Under the pieces are notes generated by a model. It was not told the origin of the DNA, did no database searches, and saw only the letters and a program-made list of their open reading frames with translations. The position numbers and the translations under genes are program-made. DNA of 64,000 nt from an uncultured Oscillospiraceae bacterium (lineage in GTDB: Bacteria > Bacillota > Clostridia > Oscillospirales > Oscillospiraceae): assembly GCA_947629795.1 (NCBI GenBank), contig CANRFC010000007.1, forward strand, positions 23,931 to 87,930, read 5' to 3'. Below are positions 9,228 through 19,214 of the stretch, piece after piece. Every line of letters starts with the position of its first letter. Position 1 is the first letter of the stretch.

Positions 9228-9557
9228 TTGTTTCATGTGCTGTTGGTACTGCCCATCCTGGCCCCCTTTCTGGCCCTGTACGGGGCCGTCGCGGCGGTGC
9301 TGCTGGGCGCCCCCTTCTGGGTGGGGGTGACCTTGCAGGTCATCGTCACCGCGGTGACCGAAAAGCGGTTCCCCCTGTGCCTTCCCGCCGTCTTGGGCGG
9401 GGTGTGCGCCGTGGGGTACTTCTTCCTCTTCCGTGGGGTGATCCCCCTGTGGTTCCAGGGCATCTACTGGGCGGTGTTCTACCTGTGCCTGTGGCTGGCC
9501 TGGCTGGTGGTGGGAAAGCTCCGCGCCGCCGTGCTGCGCTGGCTGGGGAGGCGGTAG
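9228..9557 (+). CDS. Small membrane protein of unknown function
   Basis: 109 residues from a TTG start at 9228 (GGGG about 9 nt upstream); a GTG three codons later is possible. Almost wholly hydrophobic, with about four segments, ending in a basic RAAVLRWLGRR tail. No family recognised. It is sandwiched 1 bp after the preceding membrane protein and 1 bp before remB, suggesting coupled translation. Confidence 0.65.
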   Translation: MFHVLLVLPILAPFLALYGAVAAVLLGAPFWVGVTLQVIVTAVTEKRFPLCLPAVLGGVCAVGYFFLFRGVIPLWFQGIYWAVFYLCLWLAWLVVGKLRAAVLRWLGRR

Positions 9558-9558
9558 G

Positions 9559-9822
9559 ATGTACCTGCACCTGGGCCTGTCGGTGGTGGTCCCCTACCGG
9601 GATATCATCGGCATCTTCGATCTGGACAACGCCTCCTGGTCCCACCGCACCAGGGCCTTCCTGGAGAAGGCGGAGCGGGAGGAGAGAGTCATCAGCGCCA
9701 CGGCCAACATCCCCACCTCCTTCGTGGTGTGCCACAGGAGAGGGGAGGAGCCCGTGGTCTACCTCTCCCAGTTCTCCTCCGCCACCCTGAAGAGCAGGAT
9801 GGAGAGCGGAAAGCCGGAGTAG
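9559..9822 (+). CDS. remB: RemB-like extracellular matrix regulator (DUF370)
   Basis: 87 residues. The start MYLHLGLSVVVPYRDIIGIFD and the segment VVYLSQFSSATLKSR match the DUF370 proteins of which B. subtilis RemB (YaaB) is the member encoded between recF and gyrB. RemA/RemB activate matrix genes in Bacillus; in a Clostridia host the target is unknown. Syntenic position supports the assignment. Confidence 0.85.
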   Translation: MYLHLGLSVVVPYRDIIGIFDLDNASWSHRTRAFLEKAEREERVISATANIPTSFVVCHRRGEEPVVYLSQFSSATLKSRMESGKPE

Positions 9823-9840
9823 GCGCGGGGGACCGGGGGT

Positions 9841-9923
9841 TTGCGGGAGAGAGCGAAATATCATAAAATACACCGGGAAGCGGGGGAAAGTCTCTTTTTC
9901 CAAGGGACTTTCCCGTGCTTCCC
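9841..9923 (+). promoter_or_regulatory. gyrB promoter and 5' leader hairpin
   Basis: TTGCGG (9841-9846), 17 bp, TAAAAT (9864-9869). Transcription would begin near 9876, at the base of a 16-bp interrupted stem formed by 9875-9892 and 9906-9923. No T run follows, so it is not a simple terminator; it may stabilise or regulate the gyrB message. Confidence 0.65.
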
Positions 9924-9947
9924 AGGAAGAATCAGCAGGAGGTAACT

Positions 9948-11927
9948 ATGAGCGACGAGACAATGCAGGAAGAACTGAAAAAAGAACAGGAGTGGGAGGA
10001 CAGCGTCACCCAGACCGAGCATGAGTACGGCGGGTCGGAGATCCAGGTCCTGGAAGGGCTGGAAGCCGTCCGGAAGCGGCCGGGCATGTACATCGGTTCC
10101 ACCTCCTCCTCCGGATTGCACCACCTGGTCTACGAGATCGTGGACAACGCCATCGACGAGGCCCTGGCGGGCTACTGCAAGCACATCACCGTGGACATCC
10201 TCCCCGGGGACGTCATCAAGGTCACCGACGACGGCCGGGGCGTGCCCGTGGACATCCAGCCCCAGACCGGCCGGCCCGCCCTGGAGGTGGTGTACACCGT
10301 CCTCCACGCCGGCGGCAAGTTCGGCGGCGGCGGCTACAAGGTCTCCGGCGGCCTCCACGGCGTGGGCGGCAGCGTGGTCAACGCCCTTTCCGAGTGGATG
10401 GAGGTCCGGGTCCACAAAAACGGCAGCATCTACGAGGTCAAGTTCTCCCGGGGCAATATGACCCAGGAAATGACCGTGGTGGGCAAGACCGACAGGACGG
10501 GCACCGAGGTGGTCTTCAAGCCCGACCCCGAGATGTTTACCGACACCACGGTCTACGACTACGACATCCTCCACACCCGGATGCGGGAGGAGGCCTTCCT
10601 CAACGCCGGGCTCCACATCACCATCACCGATCAGCGGGGGGAGGAGCCGGTGTCCGACGCCATGTGCTATGAGGGGGGCATCCGGGAGTTCGTGACCTAC
10701 CTGAACACCAACAAGACCCCGCTCCACGAGCAGGTCATCTACATGGCCGGCCAGAAGGACGACGCCATGGCCGAGGTGGCCTTCCAGTACAATGACAGCT
10801 ACAACGAGACCATCCTCTCCTTCGCCAACAACGTCCACACCCCCGAGGGTGGCATGCACGAGGACGGCTTCAAGCGGGCCCTGACCAACGTGCTCAACGC
10901 CTACGGCAAGAAGATGAAGCTCCTCAAGGACGACGACAAGGTCTCCGGCGAGGACTGCCGGGAGGGCCTGTGCTGCATCATCTCGGTGAAGCTCACCGAG
11001 GCCCAGTTCGAGGGGCAGACCAAGGCCAAGCTGGGCAACAGCGAGATCCGGACGCTGGTCAATGCCGTGGTCACCGACAAGCTCACCGAGTTTTTGGAGG
11101 AGAATCCCGCCATCGGCAAGGCCATCCTGGACAAGGCCCTCACCGCCTCCCGGGCCCGGGAGGCCGCCCGGAAGGCCCGGGAGAGCGTGCGCCGGAAGAC
11201 CGGCCTGGAGGGGGGCCAGATGCCCGAAAAGCTCCAGGACTGCAACGAGCGGGACCCCAGCCTGTGCGAGATCTACATCGTGGAGGGCGACTCCGCCGGC
11301 GGTTCGGCCATCCAGGGCCGGGACTCCCGGTTCCAGGCCATTTTGTCCATGTGGGGAAAGATGCTCAACGTGGAGAAGGCCCGGGCGGACAAAATTTACG
11401 GCAACGATAAGCTCTACCCCATGATCGTGGCCCTGGGGGCCGGCATTGGGGACGAGTTTGACATTGAGAAGCTGCGCTACCACAAGATCATCATTATGGC
11501 CGATGCCGATGTGGACGGCGCCCACATCCGCACCCTGCTGCTCACCTTCTTCTTCCGCTATATGCGGCCCCTCATTGAGAAGGGGTATGTCTACTCCGCC
11601 GTGCCGCCCCTCTACAAGCTCACCCGGGGCAAGACGGTGCGGGTGGCCTATTCGGACCCGGAGCGGGACGCCATCTCCGCCGAGATGCGGGGGGACAACC
11701 CCAGCGTGAAGATCGACATCTCCCGCTTTAAGGGCCTGGGCGAGATGGACCCCCATGAGCTGTGGGAGACCACCATGGACCCGGAGCGGCGGACCCTCCG
11801 GCGGATCACCCTGGACGACGCTGTCAAGGCCGACCAGATCTTCACCGTCCTCATGGGCGAGGAAGTGGAGCCCCGGAAGGAATGGATCGAGAAGAACGCC
11901 CAGTATGCCGTCAATATTGACATTTAA
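9948..11927 (+). CDS. gyrB: DNA gyrase subunit B
   Basis: 659 residues from the ATG at 9948, behind AGGAGG; an upstream in-frame ATG at 9915 lacks a site. GHKL ATPase motifs: [26 protein letters not shown] and the glycine-rich lid [17 protein letters not shown] motifs: EGDSAGGSA and DADVDGAHI. With GyrA it introduces negative supercoils. A 15-bp gap separates it from gyrA. Confidence 0.97.
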   Translation: MSDETMQEELKKEQEWEDSVTQTEHEYGGSEIQVLEGLEAVRKRPGMYIGSTSSSGLHHLVYEIVDNAIDEALAGYCKHITVDILPGDVIKVTDDGRGVPVDIQPQTGRPALEVVYTVLHAGGKFGGGGYKVSGGLHGVGGSVVNALSEWMEVRVHKNGSIYEVKFSRGNMTQEMTVVGKTDRTGTEVVFKPDPEMFTDTTVYDYDILHTRMREEAFLNAGLHITITDQRGEEPVSDAMCYEGGIREFVTYLNTNKTPLHEQVIYMAGQKDDAMAEVAFQYNDSYNETILSFANNVHTPEGGMHEDGFKRALTNVLNAYGKKMKLLKDDDKVSGEDCREGLCCIISVKLTEAQFEGQTKAKLGNSEIRTLVNAVVTDKLTEFLEENPAIGKAILDKALTASRAREAARKARESVRRKTGLEGGQMPEKLQDCNERDPSLCEIYIVEGDSAGGSAIQGRDSRFQAILSMWGKMLNVEKARADKIYGNDKLYPMIVALGAGIGDEFDIEKLRYHKIIIMADADVDGAHIRTLLLTFFFRYMRPLIEKGYVYSAVPPLYKLTRGKTVRVAYSDPERDAISAEMRGDNPSVKIDISRFKGLGEMDPHELWETTMDPERRTLRRITLDDAVKADQIFTVLMGEEVEPRKEWIEKNAQYAVNIDI

Positions 11928-11941
11928 GGAGGTGACGTATC

Positions 11942-14515
<2,574 letters not shown>

Positions 14516-14517
14516 CC

Positions 14518-14793
14518 ATGGCCTTTCTGGATTCCCGGGAGACCGACACCGAGGAGAAGCTGGATGAGCTGACGGCCCAGGCCGCCCAGGCCCTGGAGAA
14601 GGGGGAGATCGACAAGGCGGAGTACGAAAGCCGCATCCTACAGCTGGAGGCCCGGCGGGCTCTGCTCCTGGTGGCCCCCGCCATGGACGCCAACGCCGAC
14701 GCCCAGCTCAAGGACCTGGACTACCTCCACTCCAAGGGCTGGATCACCGATGAGGAGTATCAAGCCCGGCGGAAGGAGATCACAGGCGCGTGA
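14518..14793 (+). CDS. Small SHOCT-like helical protein
   Basis: 91 residues, mostly charged helices with no signal peptide. The C-terminal LKDLDYLHSKGWITDEEYQA resembles the short C-terminal (SHOCT-like) helix pair, and AQALEKGEIDKAEYESRI looks like a second copy. Starts 2 bp after gyrA and runs into another SHOCT-like gene 13 bp downstream. Function unknown. Confidence 0.65.
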   Translation: MAFLDSRETDTEEKLDELTAQAAQALEKGEIDKAEYESRILQLEARRALLLVAPAMDANADAQLKDLDYLHSKGWITDEEYQARRKEITGA

Positions 14794-14806
14794 AGGGAGG
14801 CCGCCC

Positions 14807-15244
14807 ATGAGACGGAAAAACATCAACTATAAGCCCAGCAGGCCCCAGGCCGCCATGGGCCTGGCCATCGGCGCGGTGTTCATTTTTCTGGGCCTGGGGA
14901 TGGTCATTCCCATGGCCTTTGCCTCCGGGTCGCCCTTTATCGGCCTGTTCGGCGTGGCCTGGACGGGCATCGCCGTGTACAATACCGTCATCAACGCCAA
15001 ATACCTGTTCGGCTCCAAGGGCGGGAAGAGCGAGAACCTCTTCGGGGGCTACGAGGTCACCGAGGACCCCGCCGACGGGCAGATGCCCTCTTTCCAGCCC
15101 GACGCCCCCGACCACCAGCACATCACCGGCGCGGGACTGAGCCCCAAGGCCCGCCTGGAGCAGCTGGAGACCCTGAAGGGCGCCGGTCTGCTCACCCCGG
15201 AGGAGTACGCCGAGAAGCGGAGGGAGATCCTGCGGGGGCTATGA
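14807..15244 (+). CDS. Membrane protein with C-terminal SHOCT-like domain
   Basis: 145 residues from the ATG at 14807 (GGGAGG upstream). Two membrane segments (about 17-37 and 42-60) are followed by a soluble part and a SHOCT-like end, [20 protein letters not shown]. It shares the C-terminal pattern with the preceding gene. Its stop overlaps the rnhA start. Function unknown. Confidence 0.7.
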   Translation: MRRKNINYKPSRPQAAMGLAIGAVFIFLGLGMVIPMAFASGSPFIGLFGVAWTGIAVYNTVINAKYLFGSKGGKSENLFGGYEVTEDPADGQMPSFQPDAPDHQHITGAGLSPKARLEQLETLKGAGLLTPEEYAEKRREILRGL

Positions 15245-15681
15245 AAACAGTCATCATCTATACCGACGGGGCCTGCTCGGGGAATCCCGGTCCCGGGGGA
15301 TGGGGGGCCATCCTCCGGTACGGCAGGTACAAAAAGGAGCTCTCCGGCGGGGAAGCCCAGACCACCAACAACCGCATGGAGCTCACCGGGGTCATCGCCG
15401 CCCTGGAGGCCCTCACCGAGCCCTGTGAGGTGGAGCTGTGGTCCGACTCCCGGTACGTCATCGACGGCCTGGGCAAGGGCTGGGCCAAGAGCTGGCGCGC
15501 CAAGGGCTGGGTCAAGGCCGACAAGAAGCCCGCCCTCAACCCCGACCTGTGGGGCCGCCTGCTGGACCTGTGCGAGATCCACACCGTCAAGCTCCACTGG
15601 GTCAAAGGGCATGCGGACAATGAATACAACAACCGCTGCGACGAGCTGGCGGTGATGGAGAGCCGGAAGTTTCAGAAATGA
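15241..15681 (+). CDS. rnhA: Ribonuclease HI
   Basis: 146 residues beginning [20 protein letters not shown]. The catalytic carboxylates are visible as D9, E47, D69 and D134, with H124 in the WVKGHADN loop. The [10 protein letters not shown] basic handle is present. It cleaves RNA in RNA-DNA hybrids. ATGA overlap with the upstream gene; last gene before a strong terminator. Confidence 0.96.
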   Translation: MKTVIIYTDGACSGNPGPGGWGAILRYGRYKKELSGGEAQTTNNRMELTGVIAALEALTEPCEVELWSDSRYVIDGLGKGWAKSWRAKGWVKADKKPALNPDLWGRLLDLCEIHTVKLHWVKGHADNEYNNRCDELAVMESRKFQK

Positions 15682-15694
15682 CGGACAGAAAAAA

Positions 15695-15728
15695 GGAACG
15701 CTTTCTCACCGGGAAAGCGTTCCTTTTT
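15695..15728. terminator. Bidirectional terminator after rnhA
   Basis: An 11-bp stem (15695-15705 with 15713-15723) is flanked by an A run on the left and T5 on the right, so it can end both rnhA and the opposing gene at 15746. Confidence 0.85.
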
Positions 15729-15745
15729 CACAATTGTGGGAAAAA

Positions 15746-16126
15746 TCAGGCTTGGGGGGCGTCGGGGTCGGAGGTCTCGGGGGCCTTGGGAGCCTCGGGC
15801 TCATCGTCCACACCGGTCTCCACCTTGAACTCGAAGAGGGTCTCGGCGTCGGGCGCCTCCCCCTTCTCTACCTTCAGGTCCACCAGGGGCTCCCCCGCCT
15901 CCTTGAGCTCATCCAGGTACTTGGTGACCAGGGGCAGGGCCAGGCCGGCGGAGAGGAAGGCACAGGCGGTGCCGGCCAGCCGGCGGGCGAACTTGCCCTT
16001 CAGAGCCAGGCCGCCCAGGATGCCGGTGGAGAGAAGGCACAGCTTCAGGGCGAGAAGGTCATCCTTGTCCATGTTCTGGACGGTGTGCTGGGCGGTGTCG
16101 GTCAATTTTTCCACATTGATCTCCAT
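15746..16126 (-). CDS. Small membrane protein of unknown function
   Basis: 126 residues behind AAAAGGAGG. A charged N-terminus (MEINVEKLTDTAQHTVQ) is followed by two hydrophobic segments (about 24-41 and 48-67) and an acidic, proline-rich tail. No family recognised. It lies 59 bp after lexA on the same strand with no T-run terminator between, so it may be read from the lexA promoter. Confidence 0.65.
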   Translation of the reverse strand: MEINVEKLTDTAQHTVQNMDKDDLLALKLCLLSTGILGGLALKGKFARRLAGTACAFLSAGLALPLVTKYLDELKEAGEPLVDLKVEKGEAPDAETLFEFKVETGVDDEPEAPKAPETSDPDAPQA

Positions 16127-16185
16127 GGCAGGATCCTCCTTTTCAAGAAAAGCGGAAGGGACAGCCCCCGGCGGGGGCCCGGGGC

Positions 16186-16794
16186 TCAGTAGCGGCGGAT
16201 GACGGCCACCACCCGTCCCAGGAGGGCGCAGCCCTCGCCGTCGATGGGCTCGTAGTCGGGGTTCTCGGGCATGAGCCAGAGATGGCCGTCCTTCATATTG
16301 TAGGTCTTGACGGTGGCCTCGTCCTCAAAGAGGGCCACCACGATGTCCCCGTTGCGGAAGCTCTCCTGGCGGTGGACGATGACCAGGTCGTCGGGGAGGA
16401 TGCCGGCGTAGAGCATGGACTCGCCCCGGACCCGGAGGGCAAAGTGCTCCCCCACCCGTCCGCCGGTGTCGAATTTCAGGTACTCCTCCACATTCTCCTC
16501 AGCCAGTATGGGAGAACCGGCGGCCACGTCGCCCACCAGGGGCACCCGGTCGGCCGAGCCGTCCATCTCCTCGGCCACGGCGTGGGGGATAGTGATGGCC
16601 CGGGTCTTCCCGTCGGCCTTGAGGATATAGCCCTCCTGCTCCAGCTTCTTCATGTGAAAGTGGACGGTGGACGGGCTTTTGAGCTTTACGGCAGCGCCGA
16701 TCTCCCGCACCGAGGGCGGATAGCCGTGCTTCCGGGTGAACACCTGGATGAAGTCGTAGATCTCGGCCTGCTTGGGCGTCAAGGGCGCGGACAT
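16186..16794 (-). CDS. lexA: SOS repressor LexA
   Basis: 202 residues. N-terminal winged helix (SVREIGAAVKLKSPSTVHFH), self-cleavage site A92-G93 in VGDVAAGSPI, and the S24 dyad S126 (RVRGESM) and K163 (ATVKTY). It represses DNA-damage genes until RecA-stimulated autocleavage. GESM replaces the commoner GDSM, a mild variation. Ribosome binding site AAAGGAGG. The promoter region carries a LexA-like box, implying autoregulation. Confidence 0.96.
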   Translation of the reverse strand: MSAPLTPKQAEIYDFIQVFTRKHGYPPSVREIGAAVKLKSPSTVHFHMKKLEQEGYILKADGKTRAITIPHAVAEEMDGSADRVPLVGDVAAGSPILAEENVEEYLKFDTGGRVGEHFALRVRGESMLYAGILPDDLVIVHRQESFRNGDIVVALFEDEATVKTYNMKDGHLWLMPENPDYEPIDGEGCALLGRVVAVIRRY

Positions 16795-16820
16795 AGGGAC
16801 CCCTCCTTTACCATTGATGG

Positions 16821-16863
16821 TTGTATCATATCATACAATTTTCCGTTTGTCAAACAACAGTTC
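16821..16863 (-). promoter_or_regulatory. lexA promoter with LexA-like box and second palindrome
   Basis: Minus strand: TTGACA (16848-16853), 17 bp, TATGAT (16825-16830). A box GAACTGTTGTTT (16852-16863) overlaps the -35 and fits GAAC-N4-GTT. An imperfect 18-bp palindrome TTGTATCATATCATACAA (16821-16838) covers the -10. Confidence 0.7.
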
Positions 16864-16895
16864 TAAAAAGAAAGGATTTTATTTACAAATTGTAC

Positions 16896-16924
16896 TTGAT
16901 TTCCCCGCATGGGGAGCGTATACT
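16896..16924 (+). promoter_or_regulatory. Promoter of the marR-ABC exporter operon
   Basis: TTGATT (16896-16901), 17 bp, TATACT (16919-16924). The spacer holds CCCCGCATGGGG, and GCATGC lies just downstream; either could be the MarR operator (inference). Confidence 0.65.
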
Positions 16925-16963
16925 ACGGTAGCATGCGAATCGTAAGGAGGCGAACGAATTTTT

Positions 16964-17473
16964 GTGAAACCACAACTGTACTGCGCCAATGAGCCCAGCG
17001 CTCTGTTCCACAGTCTGCATCAGGCCCACCGCCGGCAGGTGGCCAGGGCCCAGGCGGACCAGGGGCTGGAGGGATTGGGGTCCCCCATGCTCCTGCTGGT
17101 GCTGTTTCGGGCGGAGGAAGAGGGCCGGGTCTGCTCCCAGAGGGAGGTGGCCAAGGTCCTCCGCCTGGCCCCGGCCACGGTGGCGGTGTCTCTTAAGACC
17201 CTGGAGCGGGAGGGCTATGTCCGGCGGCGCACCGATGAGCGGGACGCCCGCCGCAACCGGGTCAGTCTCACAGACAAGGGCCGGCAGGCAGTGGAGCTGT
17301 GCGGCCGGGCCTTCCGCCAGGTGGACGAGCGGATGCTCGCCGGCTTCTCCCCGGAGGAGCGGCAGGCGCTCTCCGGCTTTCTGCGCAGAATGATCGAAAA
17401 CCTGGGCGGGCCGCCCGAGCTCCTCTCCCCGCCCCCCGCATTTTCCCCTGGACCCCGAAAGGAGGGACCCTGA
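16964..17473 (+). CDS. MarR-family transcriptional regulator
   Basis: 169 residues from a GTG start; AAGGAGG lies 13 nt upstream, a slightly long spacing. The winged helix reads SQREVAKVLRLAPATVAVSLKTLE, with the wing RRRTDERDARRNRVSLTDKG typical of MarR proteins. It immediately precedes two ABC exporter genes with overlapping translation, so it most likely represses its own operon in response to a toxic ligand. Ligand unknown. Confidence 0.9.
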   Translation: MKPQLYCANEPSALFHSLHQAHRRQVARAQADQGLEGLGSPMLLLVLFRAEEEGRVCSQREVAKVLRLAPATVAVSLKTLEREGYVRRRTDERDARRNRVSLTDKGRQAVELCGRAFRQVDERMLAGFSPEERQALSGFLRRMIENLGGPPELLSPPPAFSPGPRKEGP

Positions 17474-17474
17474 T

Positions 17475-19214
17475 TTGCTCAAGCTGTTTCTGACCCATCT
17501 GGAGGGCTACAAAAAGGTGGCCGCCCGGTCCCCGGTGGTCATGTTTCTGGAGACCATCTGTCAGCTCCTGCTCCCCCTGGTCATGGCCGATATCGTGGAT
17601 GTGGCCATCCCCAGCGGAGACGTGAGCCTGATCTTTCAATACGGCGCGAGGATGCTTCTCCTGGCCGCCTGCGCCATCCTGCTGGGCGTGTTGGGGGCGA
17701 GATACGCCACCTTCGCCAGCCAGGGCTTCGGCGCCAATCTGCGCCAGGCTCTCTTTGACAAGATCCAGACCTTCTCCTTCGCGGATATCGACCGCTTTTC
17801 CTCCGCCAGCCTCATCACCCGGATGACCAATGACGTCAACACCCTGACCATGATGCTGGCCATGAGCCTGCGGATGCTCATCCGGGCGCCGGTGATGCTT
17901 GTGGCGGCCCTCATCATCGCCATCCGGCTCAACGCCCGGCTGGCCATGATCCTGCTGGCCATCATCCCCCTGATGGTGGTGGCGGTGGGCGTCATTATGA
18001 AAGTCTGCTCCCGGCTGTTCGGTATCGTCCAGCAGAAGATCGACGCCGTCAACGGCGTGCTCCAGGAGAACCTGGTGGGCATCCGGGTGGTGAAGGCTTT
18101 TGTCCGGGAGGACTATGAGAAGCAGAAGTTCGGGAAGGCCACCGACGAGCTGCGGGACGCCTTCCTCAACGTGGGCATGAAGATCGTGGCCATCATGCCG
18201 GTGATGATGCTGGCCATGAACGCCGCCACCGTGCTGGTGTTCTACAACGGCGGCCGGATGGTCATGGGCGGCACCTTCCTGCTGGGGGACCTGAACGCCT
18301 TCATCGACTACATCGCCCAAATCCTGATGAGCGTGATGATGGTGTCCATGGCCCTGCTCCAGGTCACCCGGAGCCAGGCCTGCGCCCGGCGGATCAACGA
18401 GGTGCTCAGCGCCCAGCCCGATATCGAGGATAAGCCCGGCGCCGGGACCGCCGCCCTCCCCGCCCCCAAGGGCAAGGTGGAGTTCCGCAACGTGTCCTTC
18501 AAGTATGTCCAGACCGGCACCGGGGACGACGTGCTGAAGGACATCTCCTTCACCGTGGAGCCCGGGCAGTTCGTGGCCATCGTGGGTGGCACCGGCACGG
18601 GCAAGTCCTCCCTGGTGAACCTCATCCCCCGGTTCTACGACGTCACCGGCGGCGCGGTGCTCCTGGACGGAGTGGACGTGCGGGACTATCCCATCGAGGA
18701 GCTGCGCTCCCGTATCGGTATGGTGCTGCAGAACAACGTGCTCTTCTCGGGCACCATCCGGGAGAACCTGCTCTGGGGCGACCCGGACGCCACCGAGGAG
18801 GAGATGATCCAGGCCGCCAAGGACGCCCAGGCCTATGACTTCATCATGTCCTTCCCCGACGGCTTTGACACCCGCATTGACCAGGGAGGCGTCAACGTCT
18901 CCGGCGGGCAGAAGCAGCGGCTGTGCATCGCCCGGGCCATGCTCCGCAAGCCGGCGGTGCTCATCCTGGACGACTCCACCTCCGCCGTGGACTCGGCCAC
19001 CGAGGCCGCCATCCGGGAGTCCTTCGAGAAAAATCTGGCGGACACCACCGTCATCATCATCGCCCAGCGCATCTCCTCGGTGCAGTACGCCGACGAGATC
19101 CTGATCCTGGACGACGACCACATCGTGGGCCAGGGCACCCACGACGAATTGTTGGCTTCCAACGCCATTTACCAGGAGATCTACCAATCTCAGCAGGAAG
19201 GGGTGAGCCAGTAA
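17475..19214 (+). CDS. ABC exporter half-transporter (ATPase-permease) 1
   Basis: 579 residues from a TTG start 8 nt after AAAGGAGGG. Six-helix exporter domain (about 15-310) fused to a nucleotide-binding domain with Walker A GGTGTGKSS, signature VSGGQKQ and Walker B VLILDDSTS. The Walker B ends in D rather than the catalytic E, so this half probably forms the degenerate ATP site of a heterodimer, as in BmrC-type subunits. The partner follows directly (TAATG overlap). Likely multidrug or peptide export; substrate not readable. Confidence 0.92.
   Translation: MLKLFLTHLEGYKKVAARSPVVMFLETICQLLLPLVMADIVDVAIPSGDVSLIFQYGARMLLLAACAILLGVLGARYATFASQGFGANLRQALFDKIQTFSFADIDRFSSASLITRMTNDVNTLTMMLAMSLRMLIRAPVMLVAALIIAIRLNARLAMILLAIIPLMVVAVGVIMKVCSRLFGIVQQKIDAVNGVLQENLVGIRVVKAFVREDYEKQKFGKATDELRDAFLNVGMKIVAIMPVMMLAMNAATVLVFYNGGRMVMGGTFLLGDLNAFIDYIAQILMSVMMVSMALLQVTRSQACARRINEVLSAQPDIEDKPGAGTAALPAPKGKVEFRNVSFKYVQTGTGDDVLKDISFTVEPGQFVAIVGGTGTGKSSLVNLIPRFYDVTGGAVLLDGVDVRDYPIEELRSRIGMVLQNNVLFSGTIRENLLWGDPDATEEEMIQAAKDAQAYDFIMSFPDGFDTRIDQGGVNVSGGQKQRLCIARAMLRKPAVLILDDSTSAVDSATEAAIRESFEKNLADTTVIIIAQRISSVQYADEILILDDDHIVGQGTHDELLASNAIYQEIYQSQQEGVSQ

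Noticed and set aside
9875..9923. Intrinsic terminator between remB and gyrB
   Set aside because: The stem is strong but no T run follows on the plus strand; a leader hairpin after the gyrB promoter fits better.
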